Positions 31,767-40,731 of a DNA stretch of 60,758 nucleotides are shown here, in pieces; position 1 is the stretch's first letter; every line of letters begins with the position of its first letter. This stretch comes from an uncultured Collinsella sp. (lineage in GTDB: Bacteria > Actinomycetota > Coriobacteriia > Coriobacteriales > Coriobacteriaceae), in NCBI GenBank assembly GCA_958436995.1, contig CAUBMI010000007.1:1-60758 (forward strand), read 5' to 3'. Both the position numbers and the translations under genes were made by a program. The notes under the pieces are model-generated. The model was not told the origin of the DNA and searched no databases. It was given only the letters and a program-made list of their open reading frames with translations.

Positions 31767-34394
31767 CTACTCGGCGTCTGGGACCTCGTAGGTGGCCGTC
31801 GGCGTGTTATCGCACACGACGGTAAAAGCACCGTCCTTGTCGACATCGACCGTCACCTGATCGCCCTCGCGCACCGTACCGTCGATGATGGCGGCGGCGA
31901 TGGCGTCCACGACCTCGCGCTGGACCAGGCGCTTGAGCGGACGGGCACCGAACACGGGGTCCAGGCCGCCCACGGCGAGCATCTGCTTGGCCGCCGGGGT
32001 GACGGCAAGCGTCATGCGCTCGTTGGCCAGGCGTGCGCGGACATCGGCAAGCTGGATATCGACGATCTTCTCGATTTGCGCCATGCCGAGCGGATGGAAC
32101 ACCACGATATCGTCGATACGGTTGAGGAACTCGGGGCGAAAGGTCTGAGCCATGGCGGCGTCGACCTGATGGCGCATCTCCCCCTCGTCCTTACCGGACA
32201 GATCGGCGATGGCCTTGGAGCCCACGTTGGACGTCATGATAATAATCGTGTTCTTGAAGGACACCTGGCGACCCTGGCCATCGGTCAGACGGCCGTCATC
32301 AAGCACCTGCAGCAGCACGTTAAAGACATCCGGATGAGCCTTCTCCATCTCGTCGAGCAAAATCACGGAGTACGGACGACGGCGCACGGCCTCGGTAAGC
32401 TGGCCGCCCTCGTCGTAACCCACGTATCCCGGAGGCGCACCGATCAGACGTTGGACGCTGAACTTCTCCATGTACTCGGACATGTCGATACGCACGAGCG
32501 CACGCTCGTCATCGAACAGGCACTCGGCAAGCGCCTTGGCGAGCTCGGTCTTGCCCACGCCGGTGGGGCCCAGGAAGAAGAAGCTGCCGATGGGCTTGTC
32601 CGGATCGGAGAGGCCCGCACGGCTGCGACGCACGGCCGCGGCGACAGCGGAGACCGCCTCGTCCTGGCCGATGACGCGCTTATGCAGCTCGCCCTCCAAG
32701 CCCTTCAGCTTGTCGAGCTCGCCCTGCATCATCTTGGAGACGGGCACGCCGGTCCAAGCGCTCACGACCTCAGCGATCTCATCGGAGGTCACCTGCTCGT
32801 TGAGGCCCTCGCCGTCCTGCTGCTTTTGCGCCTCGAGCGCAGCCTCGGAATCCTGAATCTGCTGCTGCAGGCCCGGAATCACGGAGTAGCGCAGCTCGGA
32901 CGCACGGCCCAGGTCGCCATTGCGCGTTGCGCGCTCCTCTTCGCTCTTGGCCTCGTCGAGCTGCCCCTTGAGCTCCTGCACGTGGTCGATGGCGTTCTTC
33001 TGGTTGAGCCAGCCGGCCTTTTGCACGTTGAGCTTTTCTTGGACCTCGGCAATCTCTTGGCGCAGGGCCTCCAGACGCTCCTTGGAGGCGTCGTCGGTCT
33101 CCTTCATGAGCGCCTGCTCCTCGATCTGCAGCTGGGTGAGCTGACGCGTGGTGGCATCGATCTCGACCGGCATGCTGTCGAGCTCCATGCGCAGGCGGCT
33201 TGCCGCCTCATCGACCAGGTCGATGGCCTTGTCGGGCAGGAAGCGGTCGGCGATGTAGCGATCGGAGAGGTCGGCAGCTGCCACGAGCGCGCTATCGGTG
33301 ATATGCACGCCGTGGAAGATCTCGTACTTCTCCTTGAGGCCACGCAGGATCGAGATGGTGTCCTCGACGGTAGGCTCGCTCACCATAACGGTCTGGAAAC
33401 GACGGGCGAGCGCCGCGTCCTTCTCGATGTACTTGCGGTATTCGTCAAGCGTGGTCGCGCCGATCGCGTGCAGGTCGCCACGAGCGAGCGCCGGCTTGAG
33501 GATATTGCCGGCGTCCATGGAGCCCTCGGTGGCACCCGCGCCCACGATGGTGTGGAGCTCATCGATGAACAGGATGACCTTGCCCTCGGACTTTTGCACT
33601 TCCTTGAGCACAGCCTTCAAGCGGTCCTCGAACTCGCCGCGGTACTTGGCGCCGGCGACCAGCGCGCTCATGTCGAGCTCGATGAGGTCGCGATCGCGCA
33701 GGGTGCTCGGCACGTCGCCGGCCACGATACGCTGGGCGATGCCCTCGACGATGGCCGTCTTGCCGACGCCCGGCTCGCCGATGAGCACGGGGTTGTTCTT
33801 GGTGCGGCGGGACAGGACCTGAATAGTACGACGGATCTCGTCGGTACGGCCGATGACCGGGTCGAGCTTGCCGGCGCGGGCCAGGTCGCAGATGTTGCGG
33901 CCATACTGCTCCAGCGCCTCAAACTGGGTCTTGTCCTCGGCAGACGTCACGCGGTCATCGCCACGCAGCTCCTCATAGACCTGCTCGATGCGTTCCTTGG
34001 TAACGCCGGCGTCGCGCAGTACGCGGCCCGCCTCGCCCTTGTCCTCGGCAAGCGCCATCAGCAGATGCTCGGTCACCACAAAGCTGTCGCCCATCTTGGT
34101 GGCCTTCTTCTCGGCCTTCTCGATGACGCGGACGAGCTCGTTGGAAAGACCCATCTGCTGGCCCTCGCCCGACACCTTGGGCGCATGGTCGATGGCATCC
34201 TGTGTGGAGCGTGCAAGCTGGGCCGGGTCGGCGCCGATGCGCTCGATGATCACGGAGATATTGCGCTCGCCGGCACCGAGCAGGGCGGACAGCAGGTGAA
34301 TCGGCTCCACCGCGCCGGCCTGCGCGTCGGCAGCCGTGCTCATGGCGGTCTGCAGCGCCTCGCGCGACGTCATTGCTAGCTTATCGATTCTCAT
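31767..34394 (-). CDS. clpB: Disaggregase ClpB
   Basis: An 875-residue ClpB of normal length: N-terminal Clp repeats (residues 1-150), AAA1 with GEPGVGKT and DELHTIVGAGATEGS, a coiled-coil middle domain (about 410-530), and AAA2 with GPTGVGKTELAKALAE and GAPPGYVGYDEGG. The C-terminus has no IGL/F loop for ClpP, as expected for a disaggregase working with DnaK. ATG 34394 has an AGGTGA site. The start codon is 90 bp from a 27-bp element also found before dnaK, suggesting joint heat-shock control. Confidence 0.97.
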   Translation of the reverse strand: MRIDKLAMTSREALQTAMSTAADAQAGAVEPIHLLSALLGAGERNISVIIERIGADPAQLARSTQDAIDHAPKVSGEGQQMGLSNELVRVIEKAEKKATKMGDSFVVTEHLLMALAEDKGEAGRVLRDAGVTKERIEQVYEELRGDDRVTSAEDKTQFEALEQYGRNICDLARAGKLDPVIGRTDEIRRTIQVLSRRTKNNPVLIGEPGVGKTAIVEGIAQRIVAGDVPSTLRDRDLIELDMSALVAGAKYRGEFEDRLKAVLKEVQKSEGKVILFIDELHTIVGAGATEGSMDAGNILKPALARGDLHAIGATTLDEYRKYIEKDAALARRFQTVMVSEPTVEDTISILRGLKEKYEIFHGVHITDSALVAAADLSDRYIADRFLPDKAIDLVDEAASRLRMELDSMPVEIDATTRQLTQLQIEEQALMKETDDASKERLEALRQEIAEVQEKLNVQKAGWLNQKNAIDHVQELKGQLDEAKSEEERATRNGDLGRASELRYSVIPGLQQQIQDSEAALEAQKQQDGEGLNEQVTSDEIAEVVSAWTGVPVSKMMQGELDKLKGLEGELHKRVIGQDEAVSAVAAAVRRSRAGLSDPDKPIGSFFFLGPTGVGKTELAKALAECLFDDERALVRIDMSEYMEKFSVQRLIGAPPGYVGYDEGGQLTEAVRRRPYSVILLDEMEKAHPDVFNVLLQVLDDGRLTDGQGRQVSFKNTIIIMTSNVGSKAIADLSGKDEGEMRHQVDAAMAQTFRPEFLNRIDDIVVFHPLGMAQIEKIVDIQLADVRARLANERMTLAVTPAAKQMLAVGGLDPVFGARPLKRLVQREVVDAIAAAIIDGTVREGDQVTVDVDKDGAFTVVCDNTPTATYEVPDAE

Positions 34395-34483
34395 GGAATC
34401 ACCTCTCTTGGGGCGGCCGCCCTACGGGGCGGCTTCACGTTGTTCGAGAAGTATTGTTGCCAGCTTTGTACGATCTTATACAC

Positions 34484-34510
34484 AAATCTAAGTCTCTATA
34501 TATAAGATTT
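34484..34510. promoter_or_regulatory. Heat-shock element shared with dnaK
   Basis: AAATCTAAGTC, five bases, ATATAAGATTT. The two 11-base halves are identical to those at 45426-45452 upstream of dnaK, and only the central five bases differ. The halves form an imperfect inverted repeat (AAATCTAA against AAATCTTA). It lies 90-116 bp before clpB. Candidate HspR operator; it does not match the CTTGAGT-type HAIR box known from Streptomyces. Confidence 0.65.
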
Positions 34511-34571
34511 TCTGAGTGATTGAAAGATAGGACTTGAGAGTGTCGGTCCGGCGCGACCGTGGAACCCAACT

Positions 34572-34750
34572 ATCTCAATCTGTAACATCTGGCAGCCCTT
34601 TTCGGTCCCAGGTGTTACAGATTGAGATGGAGCGCGGAGCCCCGCCCAAAAATCTCAATCTGTAACACCAAGCCCGCTTTTAACAGCCCAGCTGTTACAG
34701 ATCGAGACAAACGGAACCACCACAAAGGGGACGCAGTTCATTTGTGTTGG
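34572..34750. repeat. CTCAATCTGTAACA hairpins, copies 1-2
   Basis: Two hairpin units (34572-34628 and 34652-34707). Each has arms CTCAATCTGTAACA and TGTTACAGATTGAG (or the TCGAG variant) around 27-29 loop bases. They are followed by half of an ACCACCACAAAG hairpin (34716 on). Copy 1 matches copy 3 and copy 2 matches copy 5 at 37.1-37.4 kb almost along their whole length, loops included. The rest of 34395-34876 holds the shared heat-shock element; no gene is seen. Confidence 0.85.
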
Positions 34751-34876
34751 TCCACATCAACATCGAGCTCGCTCCTAATATCCGTTATTCCTGCTCGTAT
34801 TGAGGTTAAAATGAACTGTGATTAAAGCATATTCATTTCTCTCGTTCTTGATAGCTCTTCGTCTCAAGGAGCAGAT

Positions 34877-35545
34877 ATGAAGTCGTCTTATTCTACTGCT
34901 CGCAACGTCATTGCCATTCTCGCCATACCCATCGTGATGCTCTTTCTTATCGTCGTCACACCCTTTTCCCTGGGTATCGCCTCACCCTTCGATTTGTGCG
35001 GGATGGTCGACGCCGGCTCGCGTGCCACCTCGCTCTCCTTTATCTGCCGCGGTGTGCTCTACGAAGATGCAATTCCCACCGGGCTTTGGCGGTCAAAGCT
35101 ACCGCTGCTCGGTCAGGTCGACGGACGTTCTCCCTACTTCAACCTTGAACCTCAAGCGATGAACTATCTGATCGATGACCAACCCCTTGCCTCCATCACC
35201 CTCGCTTACGACTATGCTCCAAACACCGATGAGCGTCACATGAACCAAGTCCTCGACAAACTGCTTGAACAGTGCGGGCTCACCGATGAGGTCGGCCGAA
35301 CCGTCGACAGCGACCAGAAATTAAAGCGAACAGAACTCCGCCGCATAGGAAAAATCAGAGAGCGAGGCAGAGCTGCCTACTGGCAGGCCTGGGCGATACG
35401 CGACAAAAGCGAATTTGGGCACAGCACCTATACGGTCACCGTCTTCACTAAAGATGGAATCAAGGACAATGTTGACGATTTCGCATCGTCCAAACTCGGC
35501 ATCCCCAAAACGACCAAATCCGCCAGCCCGGACGAAATCCTGTAG
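34877..35545 (+). CDS. Single-TM hypothetical protein
   Basis: Unrecognised 222-residue protein with a short basic N-terminus, one membrane helix (about 11-35, IAILAIPIVMLFLIVVTPF) and an extracytoplasmic domain with three Cys. The start has an AAGGAG site. It is bounded upstream by the repeat block at 34.6 kb and downstream by two terminator-like hairpins. Similar in plan but not clearly in sequence to the products at 5414 and 37576. Moderately lower GC than the housekeeping neighbours suggests accessory DNA. Confidence 0.7.
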   Translation: MKSSYSTARNVIAILAIPIVMLFLIVVTPFSLGIASPFDLCGMVDAGSRATSLSFICRGVLYEDAIPTGLWRSKLPLLGQVDGRSPYFNLEPQAMNYLIDDQPLASITLAYDYAPNTDERHMNQVLDKLLEQCGLTDEVGRTVDSDQKLKRTELRRIGKIRERGRAAYWQAWAIRDKSEFGHSTYTVTVFTKDGIKDNVDDFASSKLGIPKTTKSASPDEIL

Positions 35546-35599
35546 AGGTTTTCATTGAAATGTTGCTCAACCCGAACGGCGACATCGAGCTCGCTCCCC

Positions 35600-35638
35600 A
35601 CCACCACAAAGGTGCCCGTCCCCTTTGTGGTGGTTTTC
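35600..35638 (+). repeat. ACCACCACAAAGG hairpin
   Basis: A perfect 13-bp inverted repeat (ACCACCACAAAGG / CCTTTGTGGTGGT) followed by TTTCGG. The same hairpin or half of it recurs at 34716, 37078, 37355 and 38245. It could act as a terminator for the gene ending at 35545 but its recurrence marks it as a dispersed repeat. Confidence 0.75.
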
Positions 35639-35663
35639 GGCGATCATTTCCGCCCTACGATGC

Positions 35664-35703
35664 AAGAAGCCGCCGCAGGAACCATCCCTGCGGCGGCTTC
35701 TTT
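35664..35703 (+). terminator. Bidirectional terminator
   Basis: A 16-bp perfect stem (AAGAAGCCGCCGCAGG and complement) with a 7-base loop and a TTT tail on the plus strand. It lies between the plus-strand hypothetical gene and the convergent ATPase gene, and read on the minus strand it also has a short T run. Confidence 0.8.
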
Positions 35704-35790
35704 GGGTTGGCAGGGACCAATCGCCGGCGTTGAAGGCCGTTTTTAGTCTCTGACGTTGGCTTTTGGCCCCTTCAAGCTATCCGACAAATA

Positions 35791-36906
35791 TCAATATCTT
35801 GATAGGATTTCATTCGAGCTCTTAAGCAGATATTCGCGCAGCAATGGAATCGAGAACCTCACCATGCCACGTGAGGGCGCATCGATAACCTGTGCCTTGA
35901 TAAGTTGCCGTCGTGTCGCTGTCAGGCTCGCAGGGGGCAAGGAGAGCCCCGCTGCGATCTCTTTGGTCGGCACATTCCCCTCATGCTTGGCCATGGCAAT
36001 GAGGTACTCAATCGCGCGAAGCGGCAAATCGGCAAGGGCAACGTCGAGCACGGAGCCCTCAAACTCCCCATACGCATCTTCAATGCCCTTCTGGGCATCC
36101 TCAAGTGAAATCGACGCATCGCGGTCGGCATGCCTGCGCGCATTCGCGAATACGCGATAGCCCACGAGTTGCACGAGATACGCATATCCCCTCGTAGCAC
36201 AAGCCGTCATTTCAAGCGCCTTGCCATCCAAGTGCAAACCGGCACCTTCCACGGTTGAAGCCATCGAATCCGAAACATCCGACAGCGGAATCGAGGCGAG
36301 CTCCTCAGCCTTAGCTCGTTGTAGAAATGTAAGGGCACGGCCGTTGATGAGGTCCATTACGCCCATGGTCAAGCCAGCAAATACAAACGCGATATTCTTG
36401 CGTTCGCGGATAAGGTGCTGCACGGCCGCTGCAACGAGCCGCACGTCATCAGCATCCGCATCCTGTATTTCATCGACCGTCACCAGCAGACCGGCACCAT
36501 GTTGCGTTTCCCGCGACGCCACGCTCGTCAAGACGCCCCGCAACGTCTCAGGCCCGGTCAAGGACTTAGATACGCCCGCTTTCACCACACCAAGACTTGC
36601 TTCTAAATGAAGCTCGGTATTGTCCAAGGTGCGTGCGAGCTCATGTTGGATGGCGTCGACGATACTGCCCGCCGCAGTCACGTCAACCACGCGCCAACCA
36701 TACGACTTCGCAATATCGCCGAGCTCTGTCAACAGCGCCGTCTTGCCCGACCCGCGCGGGCCGGTAATGCGCATGAGCCTTCCGGGGGCGCCCACGCCTT
36801 CTTCGATGCCGTCCCTAAAATCATCAATAACCCGCTCGCGTCCGATAAGGACCGGAGGTTCAGCGCCAGCGGTCGGCTTAAACGGGTTGATTATCGTGCG
36901 CTTCAA
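35791..36906 (-). CDS. Orc1/Cdc6-like AAA ATPase
   Basis: A 371-residue P-loop ATPase with Walker A ITGPRGSGKTALL, Walker B LLVTVDEIQD, a sensor-like stretch NIAFVFAGL and a C-terminal winged-helix-like domain (AIEYLIAMAKHEGNVPTKEIAAGLSLPPASLTATRRQLI). This is the architecture of Orc1/Cdc6-related bacterial ATPases, often found in defence or mobile contexts. TTG 36906 fits best (GGAAGG 8 bases upstream, product MKRTIINPF); GTG 36915 overlaps that site. A consensus TATAAT lies at 36940-36945, and five 9-bp repeats cover its -35 region. Substrate unknown. Confidence 0.8.
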   Translation of the reverse strand: MKRTIINPFKPTAGAEPPVLIGRERVIDDFRDGIEEGVGAPGRLMRITGPRGSGKTALLTELGDIAKSYGWRVVDVTAAGSIVDAIQHELARTLDNTELHLEASLGVVKAGVSKSLTGPETLRGVLTSVASRETQHGAGLLVTVDEIQDADADDVRLVAAAVQHLIRERKNIAFVFAGLTMGVMDLINGRALTFLQRAKAEELASIPLSDVSDSMASTVEGAGLHLDGKALEMTACATRGYAYLVQLVGYRVFANARRHADRDASISLEDAQKGIEDAYGEFEGSVLDVALADLPLRAIEYLIAMAKHEGNVPTKEIAAGLSLPPASLTATRRQLIKAQVIDAPSRGMVRFSIPLLREYLLKSSNEILSRY

Positions 36907-36942
36907 TGTCCCCACCTTCCTACTGTCGTCGTTATCGTGATT

Positions 36943-36987
36943 ATAGTATCAATAGTGCAAATAGTGAAAGTAGTGAGAATAGTTCAA
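36943..36987 (-). repeat. Five 9-bp tandem repeats in ATPase promoter
   Basis: Five head-to-tail 9-bp units with consensus ATAGTGCAA (ATAGTATCA, ATAGTGCAA, ATAGTGAAA, GTAGTGAGA, ATAGTTCAA). They begin within the TATAAT -10 box (36940-36945, minus strand) and cover the TTCACT -35 position at 36963-36968, 17 bp away. This is an iteron-like array positioned as an operator for the ATPase gene. Confidence 0.75.
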
Positions 36988-37069
36988 CTATTTAATCATG
37001 CGGCCGTTTCCCGCCGCTAACAACTAAAGGTGCCAACAGTCCGCGTTGGACTCTAACAGGAAAACATTT

Positions 37070-37395
37070 GGCCCCTCAAAAACCACCGCAAGGGGCCTTT
37101 GTGGTGGTTTTCGCTCCAACACACCCCGCTGTCTCAACCTGTAACATCCAGCGGCCCTTTTCGGTCCCAGGTGTTACAGATTTAGATGAAGCGATCGACG
37201 GCAACCGTTTGTCTCAATCTGTAACAACTACTCGGCAAATTGGGGCCCAGATGTTACAGATCGAGATTAACCGCGGAGCCCCGTCCGAAAATCTCAATCT
37301 GTAACACCAGGCCCACTTTTAGCGGCCAAGACGTTACAGATCGAGACAAACGAAACCACCACAAAGGTGCCTGTCCCCTTTGTGGTGGTCCAGAG
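37070..37395. repeat. CTCAATCTGTAACA hairpins, copies 3-5
   Basis: Three hairpin units (37132-37185, 37212-37266, 37291-37346) of the family seen at 34.6 kb, flanked by ACCACC(A/G)CAAAG hairpins at 37078-37113 and 37355-37390. Copy 5 with its flanks is about 85-90% identical to copy 2 over roughly 100 bp, so the block was duplicated. The rest of the 36916-37575 gap has no recognisable gene. Confidence 0.85.
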
Positions 37396-37575
37396 AAGAA
37401 TCAGCCCCGATTAAAAGAGGCGGCATCAAGCCCAGCCTACGTTTGGCGACCCCAAATCGAAGCCCAATGGGGCCTTTCAGCCCCCTCATTCCGGACGGTC
37501 GCTTTCTTTTGAATATTGTCGTAAGCTGGTATCACTTATCTTAATGAATGCATACTGTTTGCGAGGTGCCCCACC

Positions 37576-38223
37576 GTGAAACGCTCCACCTATATCGGCC
37601 TACTCGTCTTAGCGTTTGCGATTACCGCAGTCGGCGTGGGCATTATCTATCTCGCATTTCTCCCCGCCTCTGCAACGCAGGCGGTGATTGAGACCGTAAG
37701 CTATCCCATCGAAATCCTCACCGATATCGTCAAACCCGATTCGATCACCGTCGATTTTGACGGTACGCCCGCAGCGCTTGGGGTCAGCAACTATCCCCGT
37801 ATCGAACTTGGGGCCAAGCGCTATACCAAAGATGAGCAGCTTATCGGTAAGGCAGCCAAGCTGCTCAAAGGCAAGACGTTTAAGCGGTGGTACGGCGCCG
37901 TAATATATCGAGCCAAGAACAGCCAAATGAATGGCGGGTATTATTCGACCCTTGAACTCGATGCGGCAAACGGGAGCAGACTGTGCAACGTCTCATACGA
38001 CCCCGGCTATGTGGACAATGAAGGGCCGGGGGTCTATATCTCGGATGGCGACGTAATCTACGTCATGGAGGGCGACCAGACGGCAGTCGTCAGTTTTATG
38101 GATCAGTGTACCGAAGATGCCTACGAACAAACCTGCGAGCCCGATCCGCAGACAGCGCGCAACAGTGGCTCGGCACGCACTTGGCTATTTGACGACGAAA
38201 TAACCTGGACCCCATCGAAATAA
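37576..38223 (+). CDS. Single-TM hypothetical protein
   Basis: Unrecognised 215-residue protein starting at GTG with GAGGTG 8 bases upstream. One N-terminal membrane helix (about 8-30, GLLVLAFAITAVGVGIIYLAFL) and an extracytoplasmic domain with Cys in RLCNVS, MDQCTED and EQTCEPD. It follows the second repeat block just as the gene at 34877 follows the first. No lipobox is present. Confidence 0.7.
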   Translation: MKRSTYIGLLVLAFAITAVGVGIIYLAFLPASATQAVIETVSYPIEILTDIVKPDSITVDFDGTPAALGVSNYPRIELGAKRYTKDEQLIGKAAKLLKGKTFKRWYGAVIYRAKNSQMNGGYYSTLELDAANGSRLCNVSYDPGYVDNEGPGVYISDGDVIYVMEGDQTAVVSFMDQCTEDAYEQTCEPDPQTARNSGSARTWLFDDEITWTPSK

Positions 38224-38261
38224 GGACCCGTCGGGCAGGCATCTTTGTGGTGGTTTTCGAC

Positions 38262-38292
38262 AAAAAGAAGCCGCCCCATTAACAGGGGCGGC
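38262..38292 (-). terminator. Terminator downstream of hydratase
   Basis: On the minus strand: GCCGCCCC, seven bases, GGGGCGGC, then TTCTTTTTG. It lies 139 bp past the hydratase stop and just past the convergent hypothetical gene. Confidence 0.8.
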
Positions 38293-38430
38293 ATCAAGCA
38301 AGTCTATTTACTAGCGTCCCTCAAGACCCAACGAGAACGTCGCGGTAGCCCCGACCATGCCTTTCCCTCGGGCGACCCTCGCGAAGCGCGTGAGCGCGAG
38401 GGAAAGGTGTGGCCGGGGCGTACAGCGAAG

Positions 38431-40731
38431 TTACTCGGCAGCGGTCTTGAACTTGTTGTAGTTGATGAGGCAGCCGGCCTTGACGATGGCACGCTCCTCG
38501 GCCGTCATATCGGCAATGTAGAGCTCAATCTGCTCGACTGCACCGTCGGCGCGCACCACGTAGGCAGCGATGTTCTTCAGGTCGCCATCGAGCGCGGCAC
38601 GGATACCCGGCACAAAGACATAGTCGCCCACCTCAAAGCTGGGCTCGGCCTCCATCTGGAAGGGCACCATGCCCCAGTTCATGACGTTGGAGCGATAGCG
38701 CTTGGTGGCGTACTCGTGGACGATGTTGGCCAGACCGCCGATGACGCGCTGGCAGCTCGCGGCCTGCTCACGGGCGCTGCCGTCGCCGGGCTTCTTGGCG
38801 TAGAGCATGGAGCCGTACTCGGTCGCCTTGGCATCGGCCGCGACACCCGCGCCGGCCAGAGCCTCAAACACGCCGGCAAGCTCGGCATCGAGCGCAGCCA
38901 GGTCGCCCGCGGACTCGCCGGCAACGCGGCGCTTTTCCACCGCGTCGACCTCCTTGGAGCGGCCCACGTAAGCCGGGTCGCGGCGGCTGAGCGTAAACTC
39001 GGCCAGACCCAGCGGGTTGGAGCGGAAGGAGCTCGTCTCGCCCGAGGGAATGAGCTCGTCGGTCGTGGTGACCGGGTCCATGATCTTGGAGCACACCTTG
39101 AGCAGGATATCGTCGCCGAGGGGCTCCATCGCGGGCCACGGCTTGATGTTGGGGCCTTCGACCAGCTCGTCGGCAGGCTCCGCCTTGCCAAAGCCCCAGT
39201 ACACGCGCTTTTTGTACGGCGCGTCGTCAAAGGTGTACTCGCAGGCCTCGTCCCAAGTCTCCTCGGGCAGGTCGGTCGCCGGCGTCAGGACGCCGCCGTT
39301 GGCAGCCGTCGCCGCAATGGAGCGGGCGTCCATCAGGGCCACGGCGCTCAGCTGGCCATTGCCCGGCTTGGAACCCTCGCGGTTGGGGAAATTGCGCGTG
39401 GTGTGGCGGATGGACAGGCCGTTGTTGGCAGGCGTGTCGCCGGCGCCAAAGCACGGGCCGCAGAACGCCGTGCGCACGATCGCGCCGGCCTCCATAAGGT
39501 CGTAGATATAGCCACGACGCGTAAGTTCGAGCGCCACGGGCTGGCTCGTGGGATAGACCGACAGCGAGAACTCGCCGCAGCCGGTGTTGGCGCCCTTGAG
39601 CACGCGGGCAGCCTGGACCACAGAGTCGTAGTTGCCGCCCGAGCAGCCGGCGATAACGCCCTGCTGCACGTGCAGCTTACCGTCGACGATCTTGTCGAGC
39701 AGGCTAAAGTGCGTCTTGCCCTCGCCGATCTTGGCGGCCTCGAGCTCGACCTCGTGCAGGATGTCCTCGAGGTTCTCGTTGAGCTCGTCGATCTCAAAGC
39801 CGTTGGAAGGATGGAACGGCAGCGCGATCATGGGCTTGATGCTCGACAAGTCGACCTCGACGCAGCCGTCGTAGTAGGCGACATCGGCGGGCTTGAGCTC
39901 GCGGTAGTCGTCGCCGCGGCCGTGCATGGTCAGGAATGCATGCGTGTCCTCGTCAGTGGCCCAGATGCTCGACAGGCAGGTGGTCTCGGTGGTCATGACG
40001 TCGACGCCGTTGCGGTAATCGGTCGTCATGCTCGCGATGCCGGGGCCCACAAACTCCATGACCTTGTTCTTGACGTAACCCTTGGCAAAGACAGCGCGGA
40101 TGATGGCGAGCGCAACGTCGTGCGGGCCGACGCCGGGGCGCGGGGCGCCCGTGAGGTAGATGGCGACAACGCCGGGATAGGCGACGTCGTAGGTGTCGCG
40201 CAGCAGTTGCTTTGCCAGCTCGCCGCCGCCCTCGCCCACGGCCATAGTGCCCAGAGCGCCGTAGCGGGTGTGCGAGTCGGAACCCAAGATCATCTTGCCG
40301 CAACCGGCAAAGTTCTCGCGCATAAAGGAGTGGATGACGGCGATGTGCGGCGGGACGAAGATGCCGCCGTACTTCTTGGCCGCAGAGAGGCCAAAGACGT
40401 GGTCGTCCTCGTTGATGGTGCCGCCCACGGCGCACAGCGAATTATGGCAGTTGGTGAGCACGTAGGGCAGCGGGAACTGCTCCATGCCCGAGGCGCGCGC
40501 CGTCTGGATGATGCCGACAAAGGTGATGTCGTGGCTCGCCATGGCGTCGAAGCGAATCTTGAGCGCCTCGGGGTCGCCGGACGTATTGTGTGCCTGAAGG
40601 ATCGAATACGCGATGGTGCCGCGCTTGGCATCCTCGGGTGTCTGCGTAATACCGCGCTCGGCAGCCTCGGCCGCAGGCACAACCTCGCTGCCGCCGCGCA
40701 GGTAGATGCCGTCCTCGTACAGCTTAACCAT
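38431..40731 (-). CDS. Aconitase-superfamily hydratase (YbhJ type)
   Basis: A 766-residue aconitase-fold protein, close in length to E. coli YbhJ (753). The three [4Fe-4S] ligands are visible as AGCSGGN and AFCGPCFGAGD. The substrate loop GSDSHTRYGALGTMAVGEGGGEL and the C-terminal swivel domain (SNVMNWGMVPFQ) are present. Substrate specificity of this subgroup is unproven, so I do not call it citrate/isocitrate aconitase. ATG 40731 has a GTGGGAGA site; the frame is open to 40833 without one. Monocistronic. Confidence 0.88.
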   Translation of the reverse strand: MVKLYEDGIYLRGGSEVVPAAEAAERGITQTPEDAKRGTIAYSILQAHNTSGDPEALKIRFDAMASHDITFVGIIQTARASGMEQFPLPYVLTNCHNSLCAVGGTINEDDHVFGLSAAKKYGGIFVPPHIAVIHSFMRENFAGCGKMILGSDSHTRYGALGTMAVGEGGGELAKQLLRDTYDVAYPGVVAIYLTGAPRPGVGPHDVALAIIRAVFAKGYVKNKVMEFVGPGIASMTTDYRNGVDVMTTETTCLSSIWATDEDTHAFLTMHGRGDDYRELKPADVAYYDGCVEVDLSSIKPMIALPFHPSNGFEIDELNENLEDILHEVELEAAKIGEGKTHFSLLDKIVDGKLHVQQGVIAGCSGGNYDSVVQAARVLKGANTGCGEFSLSVYPTSQPVALELTRRGYIYDLMEAGAIVRTAFCGPCFGAGDTPANNGLSIRHTTRNFPNREGSKPGNGQLSAVALMDARSIAATAANGGVLTPATDLPEETWDEACEYTFDDAPYKKRVYWGFGKAEPADELVEGPNIKPWPAMEPLGDDILLKVCSKIMDPVTTTDELIPSGETSSFRSNPLGLAEFTLSRRDPAYVGRSKEVDAVEKRRVAGESAGDLAALDAELAGVFEALAGAGVAADAKATEYGSMLYAKKPGDGSAREQAASCQRVIGGLANIVHEYATKRYRSNVMNWGMVPFQMEAEPSFEVGDYVFVPGIRAALDGDLKNIAAYVVRADGAVEQIELYIADMTAEERAIVKAGCLINYNKFKTAAE

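Noticed and set aside
32076..34379. Long plus-strand open frame opposite clpB
   Set aside because: Shadow of ClpB; composition is Leu/His/Gly-rich without domains.
36943..36987. Plasmid-type replication origin based on iterons
   Set aside because: The repeats lie exactly across a promoter, and no DnaA box cluster or AT-rich unwinding block of origin type is present. Operator is the simpler reading.
34572..37346. CRISPR array suggested by repeated CTCAATCTGTAACA
   Set aside because: The repeats are hairpin arms with conserved loops and uneven spacing, and no cas gene is present.
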